From an uncultured Gemmiger sp. (GTDB lineage Bacteria > Bacillota > Clostridia > Oscillospirales > Ruminococcaceae), in NCBI GenBank assembly GCA_944388125.1, contig CALXHO010000012.1, positions 1 to 46,048 on the forward strand: a stretch of 46,048 bases of DNA. Reading direction: 5' to 3'. The position numbers were made by a program, and so were the translations under genes. Positions 16,167 to 23,643 of this stretch are shown piece after piece. The notes under the pieces were generated by a model. The model did no database searches. It was not told the origin of the DNA and saw nothing but the letters and a program-made list of their open reading frames with translations. Numbering within the stretch: position 1 is the first letter of the stretch; the number at the start of each line of letters is the position of its first letter.

Positions 16167-17846
16167 TCAGGTGGCCGAATACTCGTTGTTCAACGCTTCC
16201 AGAATGCGGGCGCTGCTCTCGCGGGTATCGGTCATGCGGACTGCGTTGCGCAGGGGCAGGACAGCCCGGGGGCTGACCGACAGCTCGTCGATGCCGATGG
16301 CAAGGAAGGTCTCGGTCAGGGTCAGGTCGGCGCCCAGCTCGCCGCAGATGCCGACCCAGATGCCGTTCTTGTGGGCATTCTCGGTGACCATCTGGAGCAG
16401 GCGCAGGACCGCCGGGTGATGGGGGTCATAGAAGCGGCCCAGGTCATTGTTCTGACGGTCGCAGGCCAGGGTGTACTGGGTCAGGTCGTTGGTGCCGCAG
16501 CTGAAGAAGTCCACTTCCTTGGCCAGGCGGTCAGACATGATGGCTGCGGCGGGCGTCTCGATCATGATGCCGATCTGGACGTCCTCACTGTACGGAATGC
16601 CCTCGGCCTTGAGTTCCCGCTTGACTTCCTCGCAGAGTTTCTTGGCCTCGCGGACTTCCCAGACGCTGGTGACCATGGGGAACATGATGCCCAGCTTGCC
16701 GAAAGCCGACGCCCGGTAGAGGGCGCGCAGCTGGGTGCGGAAGAAGTCCGGCCGGGTCAGGCTGATGCGCAGCGCGCGCATGCCCATGGCAGGGTTGTCC
16801 TCCTTGGGCAGGTTGAAGTAGCCGATCTGCTTGTCGGCGCCGATGTCGCAGGTACGGATGATGACTTCCTTGTCCTCCATGTCGGACAGCACCTGCTTGT
16901 AAGCCTCGAACTGCTCGTCCTCGGTGGGATAATCCTTGCTGTTGAGGTAGAGGAACTCGCTGCGGAACAGACCGATGCCGCCGCCGTCGTTGACCTGCAC
17001 GGCATGCACGTCATCGGGGCTGCCGATGTTGCAGTAGATGCGGATGCTCTTGCCGTCCTTGGTGATGTTGGGCTGGCCCTTGAGGGATTCCAGCAGGCGC
17101 TGCAGGCGCAGCTGCTCCTCCCGCTTTTTCAGCAGGCGGTCACGGGTCATGTCGTCGGGGTCGATGACCACGTTGCCGGTGGCGCCGTCGATGATGACCT
17201 GACGGCCCTCATATTCCGGCTTGAGGGCGTCGCCCACGCCCACGATGGCGGGGATGCCCATGGTGCGGGCCAGAATGGCGGTGTGGCTGGAACCGGAGCC
17301 GCCCGCCGTGATGAAGCCCAGGATCTTGCTCTTGTCCAGCTGGACCGTCTCGGAGGGAGCCAGGTCGTCGGCCGCCAGCAGCACCGGGACCTCGGAGGCA
17401 ATGCCGCCCTCCACGGTGCCGTTCAGGATGGACAGAATGCGGCGGGAAACGTCCTTGACGTCGGCGGCACGAGCCTGCATGTAGGTATCGTCCATGGACT
17501 CGAACATCTGGGCAAACTGCACCGCCACATCGGTGACAGCCGCCTCGGCATTGCTCTTGTTTTCCTTGATGAGACCCTCGATGGCTTCCTCGTAGTCCAG
17601 GTCCTCGGCCATCATCTGGTGGGTTTCAAACAGCATGGCGGCTTCATCGCCGGCCTCGGCGCGGGCCTTCTCGGCCAGATCGCCCAGCTGCTCGATGGCG
17701 GTGGTCTGCGCATCCTTGAAGCGCTGCCATTCCGCATCCACATCCTCCACCTGATAGCGGGTGATGGTGGTTTTTGCGCGGTGATAGAAATACAACGGGC
17801 CGATCCCGACCCCGGAAGAGACACCCTTGCCCTGAATGGTGATCAT
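16167..17846 (-). CDS. ptsI: PTS enzyme I (phosphoenolpyruvate-protein phosphotransferase)
   Basis: This 559-residue cytosolic protein moves phosphate from phosphoenolpyruvate to HPr, the first step of sugar uptake by the phosphotransferase system. The phospho-His is His188 in GGSGSSHTAILAR, and the C-terminal PEP domain has GLFRSEFLY, the SCGTNDLTQYTLACDR loop and Cys501 in GICGELGAD. Length is slightly under the usual 570-575. The start follows AGGAGAAGGTAG. It lies downstream of ptsH but is separated from it by a strong hairpin, so its level may be lower or separately set. No sugar-specific enzyme II gene is in the window. Confidence 0.95.
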   Translation of the reverse strand: MITIQGKGVSSGVGIGPLYFYHRAKTTITRYQVEDVDAEWQRFKDAQTTAIEQLGDLAEKARAEAGDEAAMLFETHQMMAEDLDYEEAIEGLIKENKSNAEAAVTDVAVQFAQMFESMDDTYMQARAADVKDVSRRILSILNGTVEGGIASEVPVLLAADDLAPSETVQLDKSKILGFITAGGSGSSHTAILARTMGIPAIVGVGDALKPEYEGRQVIIDGATGNVVIDPDDMTRDRLLKKREEQLRLQRLLESLKGQPNITKDGKSIRIYCNIGSPDDVHAVQVNDGGGIGLFRSEFLYLNSKDYPTEDEQFEAYKQVLSDMEDKEVIIRTCDIGADKQIGYFNLPKEDNPAMGMRALRISLTRPDFFRTQLRALYRASAFGKLGIMFPMVTSVWEVREAKKLCEEVKRELKAEGIPYSEDVQIGIMIETPAAAIMSDRLAKEVDFFSCGTNDLTQYTLACDRQNNDLGRFYDPHHPAVLRLLQMVTENAHKNGIWVGICGELGADLTLTETFLAIGIDELSVSPRAVLPLRNAVRMTDTRESSARILEALNNEYSAT

Positions 17847-17896
17847 TTTTCTACCTTCTCCTTATTTGTTTGTCCGCGCGGCGGCGGACACCGGGT

Positions 17897-17972
17897 GCAA
17901 AAAAGCGGCTGCCCCGGCCCGGTGGTATGCGGCAGCCAAGCCGCAGTCGCCGTAAGCCAGCGGGCAGCCGCT
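17897..17972 (-). terminator. Hairpin with T-run between ptsH and ptsI
   Basis: Arms AGCGGCTGCCC (17904-17914) and GGGCAGCCGCT (17962-17972) match perfectly over 11 bp with a long internal loop. On the minus strand the stem is followed by a TTTTTT run. It looks like a partial terminator or attenuator within the pts operon. Confidence 0.65.
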
Positions 17973-18005
17973 GTTTTGCGTCAGATCAACGAAATGATAT
18001 TCCGC

Positions 18006-18263
18006 TTACAGATGCTCGTGGAAGAATGCCTCCAGAGCGGGGGCGGCGGTATCCTCATCGGCGCCCTCCACGGTGACGGTGACGGTGTCGCCGCACTTGA
18101 CGCCCATGCCCATCAGCGCCATGAGCTTGAGGGCATTGACCGAAGCGTCACCCTTGGTGATGGTGACGGTGCTCTGATACTTTTTGACTTCTTTGACCAG
18201 CAGGCCGGCCGGACGGGCATGGATGCCGACGGCTTCCTGGATGGTATAGACAAACTGTTTCAT
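18006..18263 (-). CDS. ptsH: PTS phosphocarrier protein HPr
   Basis: This 85-residue HPr accepts phosphate from enzyme I on His15, in GIHARPAG, and passes it to sugar-specific enzymes II. The start MKQFVYTI follows GGGAGGTTAGC; an in-frame extension to 18293 is rejected. Aligned on His15, the site of the regulatory Ser46 of Firmicutes HPr (motif K-S-I-M-G-V) reads LKLMALMG here, with Lys at 46. HPr kinase control through Ser46 would therefore not operate on this protein. A promoter and a 7-bp inverted repeat lie upstream. Confidence 0.93.
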   Translation of the reverse strand: MKQFVYTIQEAVGIHARPAGLLVKEVKKYQSTVTITKGDASVNALKLMALMGMGVKCGDTVTVTVEGADEDTAAPALEAFFHEHL

Positions 18264-18282
18264 GCTAACCTCCCGAATCATA

Positions 18283-18349
18283 GGCTTAAACACGAATTAA
18301 GCCAAAGTTTTAACATAGTTATATTAGCATTTTTCTCACAGAACGTCAA
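18283..18349 (-). promoter_or_regulatory. Promoter of ptsH with leader inverted repeat
   Basis: On the minus strand TTGACG (rc of 18344-18349) and TAATAT (rc of 18321-18326) lie 17 nt apart. In the leader, GGCTTAA (18283-18289) and TTAAGCC (18297-18303) form a perfect inverted repeat that could be an operator or an RNA hairpin. Confidence 0.6.
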
Positions 18350-18498
18350 CTCAAAACCCGGCAAAAGGTTGGCATTTTGTGCATTCAGACAAAATTTGAC
18401 ACCTTTTTGGTACTTTCTATGCCAAAGCGCCCCGGCCGTCGTTGCACAGCCGGGGCGCAGAATGTTCTATGGCACAAAAAGACAGGAATCAGACTCTT

Positions 18499-19293
18499 TT
18501 AGCCTTTGTTTTCCGGATGGCCGAGCTGGTGCAGCAGCGTCTGGATGGTATCCTCAGGGCAGGCGGTATGGTTGGGATAGCGCTCCAGCAGTTCCCGGGC
18601 CGCCGTCTGCATCAGGTAAGGCGCACCCACGGCATCCAGCATGGACACATCATTATAATTGTCCCCGAAGGCCATGACTTCCTCGGTCCTGATGCCCAGG
18701 GCCGCGCACATCTTGCCTACGCCGATACCCTTGTTGGCCAGGGTGGTGTCGATCCACTTGGGCCCCGCCACCGCCGCATTGGCCTCCCGCCAGCGGGGAA
18801 CAAAGCGGTCGACATACGCCCCCACGCCGTCCTCCAGGTAGACCGATACCTTGACGATCTCCTCAGGGATCTCGGCCGGGTCGTGGATGCTGCAATAGTG
18901 GTTGCCGATGAACCGGATGCGGTCGGTCATGCCCAGGCCGCGCTCCATGAGGTAGGAGGTGTTTTCTCCCGACAGCATGACCTCTCCCCTGCCGTCGCTG
19001 TTGTTCCAGAAATCCCAGGCGATCTCCTCCGCCAGCGCCCTGGGCATGGGCGTCTTGGCCAGCACCCGGTCCTTCTCATACAGCACGCCGCCGTTTTCGC
19101 ACAGAAAAACACAGTGCTCCGCCACCGGAGCAAACAGTTTTTTCAGGCTGGTATACTGCCGGCCGCTGGCCGGACAAAACCGGATGCCGTGGGCCGCCAG
19201 GGCACGGATCTCATCCAGGATCCGGTCACCCAGCACTTTCTGGTCGTACCGCAGCAGCGTACCGTCCAGGTCACTGCACACCATTCGGATCAT
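18499..19293 (-). CDS. HAD-superfamily (Cof-type) phosphatase
   Basis: This 264-residue cytosolic phosphatase of the Cof / IIB group acts on sugar phosphates or nucleotides. Motif I is CSDLDGTLL with the nucleophile Asp8 and acid Asp10. Motif II falls in CPASGRQYTS, and motif IV is MAFGDNYNDVSML, with the cap domain between about 85 and 190. The start at 19293 follows AGGAGATGGGGGAAG and sits at the family N terminus; a longer frame to 19449 crosses the promoter. The substrate cannot be inferred. It is divergent from the carbonic-anhydrase-like gene. Confidence 0.9.
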   Translation of the reverse strand: MIRMVCSDLDGTLLRYDQKVLGDRILDEIRALAAHGIRFCPASGRQYTSLKKLFAPVAEHCVFLCENGGVLYEKDRVLAKTPMPRALAEEIAWDFWNNSDGRGEVMLSGENTSYLMERGLGMTDRIRFIGNHYCSIHDPAEIPEEIVKVSVYLEDGVGAYVDRFVPRWREANAAVAGPKWIDTTLANKGIGVGKMCAALGIRTEEVMAFGDNYNDVSMLDAVGAPYLMQTAARELLERYPNHTACPEDTIQTLLHQLGHPENKG

Positions 19294-19340
19294 GTTACTT
19301 CCCCCATCTCCTGTAAATTGCCGGTTGGAAACCGCATAAA

Positions 19341-19369
19341 ATTGTAACATACCGCCTGTCCCGGCGCAA
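19341..19369 (-). promoter_or_regulatory. Promoter of the HAD phosphatase gene
   Basis: Minus strand: TTGCGC (rc of 19364-19369), 17 nt, TACAAT (rc of 19341-19346). Confidence 0.6.
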
Positions 19370-19382
19370 GATTTTCCCCTTT

Positions 19383-19411
19383 TTGCAAAGCCTTGCCCCG
19401 TGTAGTACAAT
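19383..19411 (+). promoter_or_regulatory. Promoter of the gamma-carbonic-anhydrase-like gene
   Basis: TTGCAA (19383-19388), 17 nt, TACAAT (19406-19411), ending about 30 nt before the start codon and divergent from the promoter at 19341-19369. Confidence 0.7.
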
Positions 19412-19442
19412 GAAGCCAGAATCTCTGCGGGAGGGACTGTAC

Positions 19443-19964
19443 ATGGCATTCATCAAAGCATTCGGGGGCAAATGCCCCGTGTTGGAACATCCGGCTTTTG
19501 TGGCGGAAAACGCCGTCCTCATCGGGGACGTACATCTGTCCCCCGACAGCAGCGTCTTTTACGGTGCGGTGCTGCGGGCCGACTCAGGCAGCATCATGGT
19601 GGGCGAAGGCAGCAACATCCAGGACGGCGCCGTGCTCCACACCGGCGAGGGACAGGGCGTGCACATCGGCCGCAATGTGACGGTGGGGCACTGCGCCCTT
19701 GTCCACGGCTGCACGGTGGAGGACGATGCCCTCATCGGCATGCATGCCACCGTCATGAACGGAGCCGTCATCGGGCGGGGCAGCATTGTGGCGGCGGGCG
19801 CCCTGGTCACCGAGGGGACCATCGTCCCGCCGGGCAGCGTGGTGATGGGGGTGCCGGGCAAGATCCGCGGCGCCGTCACCCCGGAGCAGCAGGCCGACAC
19901 CCGCGCAAACACCGCCGGGTATGTGGACTGCGCCCTCGCCCACGCCGCCGAGCCGCTGCGCTGA
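19443..19964 (+). CDS. Gamma-carbonic-anhydrase-like hexapeptide-repeat protein
   Basis: This 173-residue protein has a left-handed beta-helix made of hexapeptide repeats ((I/V)GxxxxV style), forming trimers. Metal-ligand His residues are visible in HTGEGQ, VGHCALVHGC and IGMHATVMNG, the pattern of the gamma-carbonic anhydrase / YrdA / PaaY family. Many members of this group are not active carbonic anhydrases, so hydration of CO2 is likely but unproven. The start follows GCGGGAGGGAC, and the promoter at 19383 leaves a short leader. An in-frame extension to 19383 would begin inside the promoter. Confidence 0.88.
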   Translation: MAFIKAFGGKCPVLEHPAFVAENAVLIGDVHLSPDSSVFYGAVLRADSGSIMVGEGSNIQDGAVLHTGEGQGVHIGRNVTVGHCALVHGCTVEDDALIGMHATVMNGAVIGRGSIVAAGALVTEGTIVPPGSVVMGVPGKIRGAVTPEQQADTRANTAGYVDCALAHAAEPLR

Positions 19965-20319
19965 CCTGGGGGAAATCCGCCCCTGGGGATGCGTTTTGCC
20001 CCTGCGGAAGGGTTGATACAAACACGAAGGCCCGTCCTTTCGGACGGGCCTTCGTGCATAGAGGGGTGGGAAAGTATATAAAGGTTAGAAGTTGTCTTTG
20101 AATATGCCTTAAGTATACTCATTTTTCTTAATATGTCAAATTCAAACCTTGTATTTTGTTTTTCTTTTTATTATAATAATCGAGAAATCACTTAATTTTT
20201 TTCGATTTTGCCTTTCAAAACAGCGATTCTCGTTTTTTGTGAAAGGGCACAACCTTCTTTTCCTTAATTTTATTTTTTTGTGCGCATTATACAAAATATC
20301 TGATACAAGAGGTGCCGTT
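19965..20319 (+). other. Intergenic region with strong hairpin and AT-rich leader
   Basis: These 355 bases between the carbonic-anhydrase-like gene and the AsnC-type gene hold one perfect hairpin (annotated separately), then about 200 very AT-rich bases. A weak inverted repeat lies within them: CCTTTCA (20211-20217) and TGAAAGG (20240-20246). No gene or known riboswitch was recognised. Confidence 0.4.
20023..20056. terminator. Strong hairpin, possible terminator
   Basis: A perfect 15-bp stem, CACGAAGGCCCGTCC (20023-20037) and GGACGGGCCTTCGTG (20042-20056), has a TTTC loop. A T-rich tail exists only on the minus strand, so termination of the plus-strand gene is uncertain. Confidence 0.55.
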
Positions 20320-20748
20320 ATGGATGAGCTTGACCAAAAAATCATCCGTCTGCTGATCAAAAATGCACGCATGCCCGTCAAAGAGATTGCCGAAAACGTC
20401 AACCTGACCAGTCCGGCGGTCTCCAGCCGCATCCGCAAGCTGGAGCAGGAGGGAATCATCGGCGGGTATACCGTCATTCTGCATCATCCGGGGGAGGCTT
20501 CCCGGGTGCAGGCGCTGATTTCCATTTCCGCCAACGCTGCCAGCCGGGACGATTTTCTGGCCCTGGTGGAGAACGAACCCCAGGTCTTGCAGTGCTGGCG
20601 GGTCACAGGCAGTTACAACTTTATCGTCAAAGTCAGCTGCGAGAGCATTGACGGGCTGGAACATCTTCTGACCCGGATGCAGAAGATGGGTTCCACCAAC
20701 ACCCAGATCATTCTCAACACCCAGACCGACCGTCCCCTCATGCTCTGA
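20320..20748 (+). CDS. Lrp/AsnC-family transcriptional regulator
   Basis: This 142-residue regulator has an N-terminal helix-turn-helix (MDELDQKIIRLLIKNARMPV, then LTSPAVSSRIRKLEQEGII) and a C-terminal RAM/ligand domain (LISISAN, WRVTGSYNFIVKV). Such proteins form octamers and sense amino acids. The start at 20320 follows AAGAGGTG, and the family N terminus supports it over longer frames. A zinc-ribbon membrane protein follows 22 nt later and a glycosyltransferase after that, apparently in one transcript. The controlled genes are not evident. Confidence 0.9.
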   Translation: MDELDQKIIRLLIKNARMPVKEIAENVNLTSPAVSSRIRKLEQEGIIGGYTVILHHPGEASRVQALISISANAASRDDFLALVENEPQVLQCWRVTGSYNFIVKVSCESIDGLEHLLTRMQKMGSTNTQIILNTQTDRPLML

Positions 20749-20770
20749 GACCATACAAAGGATGACAACC

Positions 20771-21274
20771 ATGGATTTTTGTCAAAACTGCGGTGCCCGG
20801 CTGACGCCGGATGCCGACTTCTGCCCCGTCTGCGGTGCCCGGTGCGCCCGGCCCGTGGCCTCCCTGCGCCCAACCGTTCCCCCCGCCCCCAACGCACAGC
20901 CTGCGCCCCCGGAAGCTCCCCGGCCTGTACCGCTCCAGCCGGGGCCGGAGGCTTCCGGTTCTGCCGCGCCCGGCCCGCAGCCCGGCACCGGCCCCCGATA
21001 CAGCTCCCCTGCCCCTGAATCCGCCGGGGTGCCGTCGGTGTGGTGGTATTTCGGCATGCTGCTGCTCTTTGCCGTGCCGGTGGTGGGACTGGTGGCTATG
21101 CTGTGCTTTTCCCTTCTGCCGGGATGCAGCAAGCAGCAGCGCAATCTGGCCCGCGCCTGCCTGCTGCTGGCGCTGATTCTGGCGCTGGCTGTCCTTGTGG
21201 GCATTTTCCTGTTCTCCCTGCTGCTGGGCAGCATGCAGAACGTCATGCTCTACTCCTACTACGGCTCTTACTGA
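20771..21274 (+). CDS. Zinc-ribbon membrane protein
   Basis: This 167-residue protein has an N-terminal zinc ribbon (FCQNCGARL and FCPVCGARC, four Cys), a Pro-rich linker of about 60 residues, and two hydrophobic segments near the C terminus (about 95-120 and 130-155). Start choice: the ATG at 20771 has AAAGGA 8 nt upstream, while the ATG at 20762 has none at proper spacing. Zinc-ribbon plus membrane architecture is common in Clostridia, with no defined role. It is likely cotranscribed with the AsnC-type gene and with the glycosyltransferase 15 nt downstream. Confidence 0.75.
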   Translation: MDFCQNCGARLTPDADFCPVCGARCARPVASLRPTVPPAPNAQPAPPEAPRPVPLQPGPEASGSAAPGPQPGTGPRYSSPAPESAGVPSVWWYFGMLLLFAVPVVGLVAMLCFSLLPGCSKQQRNLARACLLLALILALAVLVGIFLFSLLLGSMQNVMLYSYYGSY

Positions 21275-21289
21275 TGGGAGGACTCCATT

Positions 21290-22279
21290 TTGAAGGCAAG
21301 CATTATCATTCCCAACCTGAACGGCGCGGGCTGGCTGCGGGATTCCATTGAATCCATTTGGGCACAGACCGAGCAGGACTTTGAGCTCATCATCGTGGAC
21401 AATGGCTCCACCGACGAGAGCCTGGAGATCGCCCGCAGCTACCGGGGCCGCCCCAACTACACCCTCATCGAGAACGACAAAAACACCGGTTTTTCCCATG
21501 CGGTCAACCAGGGCATCGCCATTGCAAAGGGCGAATATACCGTATTGTTCAACAACGACGCCTTTGCCGAGCCGGACTGGCTGGCCGAGCTCATCAAGAC
21601 CGCCGACGCCGACCCGAAAATCTTTGCGGTGTCCAGCCTGATGCTGCGCTACTATGAGCCGGAGCTGGCCGACGATGCCGGGGACTATGTGACCATCCTG
21701 GGCTTTGCCTGCAAGCGGGGGGACGGGCTCAAGGCCAGCCGGTACACCAGACCCTGCCGCATTTTCTCCGCCTGCGGAGGCGCGGCGCTGTACAGAAAAT
21801 CCATTCTGGATAAAATCGGTGTTTTTGACGAATTGTTTTTTGCCTACTACGAGGATGTGGACCTTTCCTGGCGGGCCAACAACTTCGGATACAAAAACGT
21901 CTACTGCCCCACCGCCCGCTGCCGCCACATCTGCGGCGCCACCACCGGCGCGGTGCGCTACAATCCCTTCAAGAGCATCCAGAGCGGGCGCAACAGCATT
22001 CTGCTGCCCTACAAAAACCAGCCCATCGGTATGCTGGTGGTGAATTTCATTCCCATGGCCCTGGGCTACCTGCTGAAAGTGGTGATGTTCCGCCACCGGG
22101 GCTTCGGCAACGACTACGCCAAGGGCTACGCTGAGGCCAAAATTGCCCTGCCCAAAATCGACAAGCCCAAGTTTTACTGGCACAACCTGCCCAACTATCT
22201 GTGGGTGGAGTGCAGCCTCATCGCCGGGCTGTTCCGCTACATCGTCTACCGCGTCCAGCGGGCGCTGAAAATCACCTGA
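21290..22279 (+). CDS. Glycosyltransferase family 2 (rhamnosyltransferase-like)
   Basis: This 329-residue GT-A-fold enzyme adds a sugar to a surface glycan or glycolipid. It has KASIIIPNLNG at the N terminus, IIVDNGSTDESLEI for nucleotide binding, LFNNDAF as the DXD-like metal site, and YYEDVDLSWRA with the catalytic acidic residues, the pattern of WcaE/RfbF-like transferases. The C-terminal part has hydrophobic stretches suggesting membrane association. The start is TTG with GGGAGG 8 nt upstream. It ends at a strong terminator. Donor and acceptor sugars are unknown. Confidence 0.88.
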   Translation: MKASIIIPNLNGAGWLRDSIESIWAQTEQDFELIIVDNGSTDESLEIARSYRGRPNYTLIENDKNTGFSHAVNQGIAIAKGEYTVLFNNDAFAEPDWLAELIKTADADPKIFAVSSLMLRYYEPELADDAGDYVTILGFACKRGDGLKASRYTRPCRIFSACGGAALYRKSILDKIGVFDELFFAYYEDVDLSWRANNFGYKNVYCPTARCRHICGATTGAVRYNPFKSIQSGRNSILLPYKNQPIGMLVVNFIPMALGYLLKVVMFRHRGFGNDYAKGYAEAKIALPKIDKPKFYWHNLPNYLWVECSLIAGLFRYIVYRVQRALKIT

Positions 22280-22302
22280 GTTTTTTATACCTGTCCGCAT
22301 GC

Positions 22303-22349
22303 AAAGAGGCCGTTCCTTTCCCGGTGGGAGAAGAACGGCCTCTTTTTTT
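22303..22349. terminator. Rho-independent terminator, bidirectional
   Basis: A perfect 13-bp stem, AAAGAGGCCGTTC (22303-22315) and GAACGGCCTCTTT (22333-22345), is followed by a T-run. It serves the glycosyltransferase and probably tspO on the other strand. Confidence 0.8.
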
Positions 22350-22374
22350 ATGGGACTTTCCTGGCGGGCGGGTT

Positions 22375-22848
22375 TCAGTTGAGGATCCACACGCCGAGAT
22401 TGAGGTATCCGGCAAAGGCCACCCACAAGAGATAGGGCAGCTGCAGCCATCCGGCCAGGGGGTCCACCTTGCGGAAGGAGAGCAGCATCCAGAGGATCAG
22501 CACCCACAGCACCACCAGCCAGACCAGGGAAAAGCCATAGGCCTGCAGGTTGAAAAAGAGGATGCTCCAGAAGAAGTTGAACCCCAGCTGGACAAAGAAC
22601 AGCCACAGGCTTTTGGTGCGTTCTGCCGAGGCCGCCGCCAGCCAGACCCGGGCCGCCCCGATGCCCATGAGGGCAAAGAGCACCGTCCAGACAACGGGAA
22701 AGACGATGCCCGGCGGGGAGAATGGCGGCAGCGTGATGGTCTCGGCGTACTGTCTGGCTCCGTCCCGGGTCAGAAAGCCGGAGAGCGCGCCCACCGCCTC
22801 GGTGAGCAGCACCCAGAACAGATAGGTTTTCCACGGAAACTGTTTCAT
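22375..22848 (-). CDS. tspO: TspO/MBR-family membrane protein
   Basis: This 157-residue protein has five hydrophobic segments, the TspO topology. Typical motifs are PPFSPPGIVFPVVWTVLFALMG, LFFVQLGFNFFWSILFF and the final PYLLWVAFAGYLN, with conserved Trp, Asn and Pro. TspO proteins bind porphyrins and sterols and are linked to stress responses. The start is the ATG at 22848; a TTG two codons upstream is less likely. Its ribosome site GGGCGGGTG lies in one arm of a 10-bp inverted repeat, so translation may depend on RNA folding. It follows the ECF sigma operon on the same strand. Confidence 0.88.
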   Translation of the reverse strand: MKQFPWKTYLFWVLLTEAVGALSGFLTRDGARQYAETITLPPFSPPGIVFPVVWTVLFALMGIGAARVWLAAASAERTKSLWLFFVQLGFNFFWSILFFNLQAYGFSLVWLVVLWVLILWMLLSFRKVDPLAGWLQLPYLLWVAFAGYLNLGVWILN

Positions 22849-22853
22849 ATGCA

Positions 22854-22888
22854 ATCACCCGCCCATAGCATATGCACAGGCGGGTGGT
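22854..22888 (-). promoter_or_regulatory. Hairpin covering the tspO ribosome site
   Basis: Arms ATCACCCGCC (22854-22863) and GGCGGGTGGT (22879-22888) pair over 10 bp with one G-U pair. In the minus-strand transcript the 3' arm contains GGCGGGTG, the likely tspO Shine-Dalgarno. No T-run follows, so it is a poor terminator for the gene upstream. Confidence 0.4.
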
Positions 22889-22905
22889 GTTATGCGGGGG
22901 GCGCC

Positions 22906-23643
22906 TCAGGCCAGGTCGGCGGCTGGGATCAGGCCGGTGGTGACGACAACCCGGTTGTTCATGCCGTACAGTGTGATGACGTAAGCCGCCAGGTCAATGT
23001 CTGCCTCGTCCATGGCGTCCTTGACCTGTTGGGCCAGCTGCCGGGCCGCAGCCTGGGGATCGTTCACACCGTCGGGGGCATTGAGGTCCAGCGCCAGTGC
23101 CACCGGCGGCAGGTCGCTTTTGTCGTAAGGCATGTCCACCGTCAGGGGCGGATGACCCTCAGCAGGGACGGGGACCTCGCCGGTACTGCCCAGGTAGTTG
23201 TCACAGTAAAGGCCGTATCCCCGGTTGGAGATGCCGGCATTGGAGAGGGCCCCGGTCACACTGACGTCCAGCTGCACCATGATACGGCTCCAGGTGTTGC
23301 CCCCATTGGCCACCATGTCATCGTAGGAATCCCCGGTGACGCGCCCCTGTTCCACCTCCACCAGGAAGCTGGTATCCTCACTGATAGAGGAATCCACGAT
23401 CACCTCATAGCGGAACCAGCGCCGGGCAGAGGCCGCCACCGCCCGGATGTCGTAGCCGGGATAAGTCTCGTTGGCGTAGGTTTCGGCCGCCTTCATGGCC
23501 AGATGTTTGGTGATGGGGTCGCCGCTGTAGGCGATGAGCACCGCCACCAAGACCAGCACAATGGCAAACCCGCCTGCAGCAGCAAGGCGGCGTTTGGCTG
23601 TGGTGCGCGGGGATCTGGACGTGTTTTGTTCAACGATGTTCAC
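22906..23643 (-). CDS. Membrane-anchored protein in ECF sigma operon (YfjL-like)
   Basis: This 245-residue protein has a short cytoplasmic tail, one membrane segment (GGFAIVLVLVAVLIAYSG, about 24-41), and an extracellular domain of about 200 residues beginning KHLAMKAAETYANETYPGY. This beginning recalls the YfjL-type proteins that accompany ECF sigma genes in Firmicutes, a recollection not verified here. The GTG start follows AAAGGAGGAAC and overlaps the stop of the anti-sigma gene (GTGA). It is the third gene of the operon and may take part in sensing or resisting an envelope stress. Confidence 0.75.
   Translation of the reverse strand: MNIVEQNTSRSPRTTAKRRLAAAGGFAIVLVLVAVLIAYSGDPITKHLAMKAAETYANETYPGYDIRAVAASARRWFRYEVIVDSSISEDTSFLVEVEQGRVTGDSYDDMVANGGNTWSRIMVQLDVSVTGALSNAGISNRGYGLYCDNYLGSTGEVPVPAEGHPPLTVDMPYDKSDLPPVALALDLNAPDGVNDPQAAARQLAQQVKDAMDEADIDLAAYVITLYGMNNRVVVTTGLIPAADLA

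Noticed and set aside
16077-18677. Very long plus-strand open frame (over 860 codons) opposite ptsI and ptsH
   Set aside because: It is the antisense of two certain genes and crosses their terminators; the translation is His/Gly/Ala-rich with no motif.
20738-22858. Long minus-strand open frame opposite the AsnC, zinc-ribbon and GT2 genes
   Set aside because: The opposite strand encodes three recognisable proteins; this frame has no domain.
22854-22888. Hairpin considered as terminator of the ECF sigma operon
   Set aside because: No T-run follows on the minus strand; kept instead as a possible control of tspO translation.
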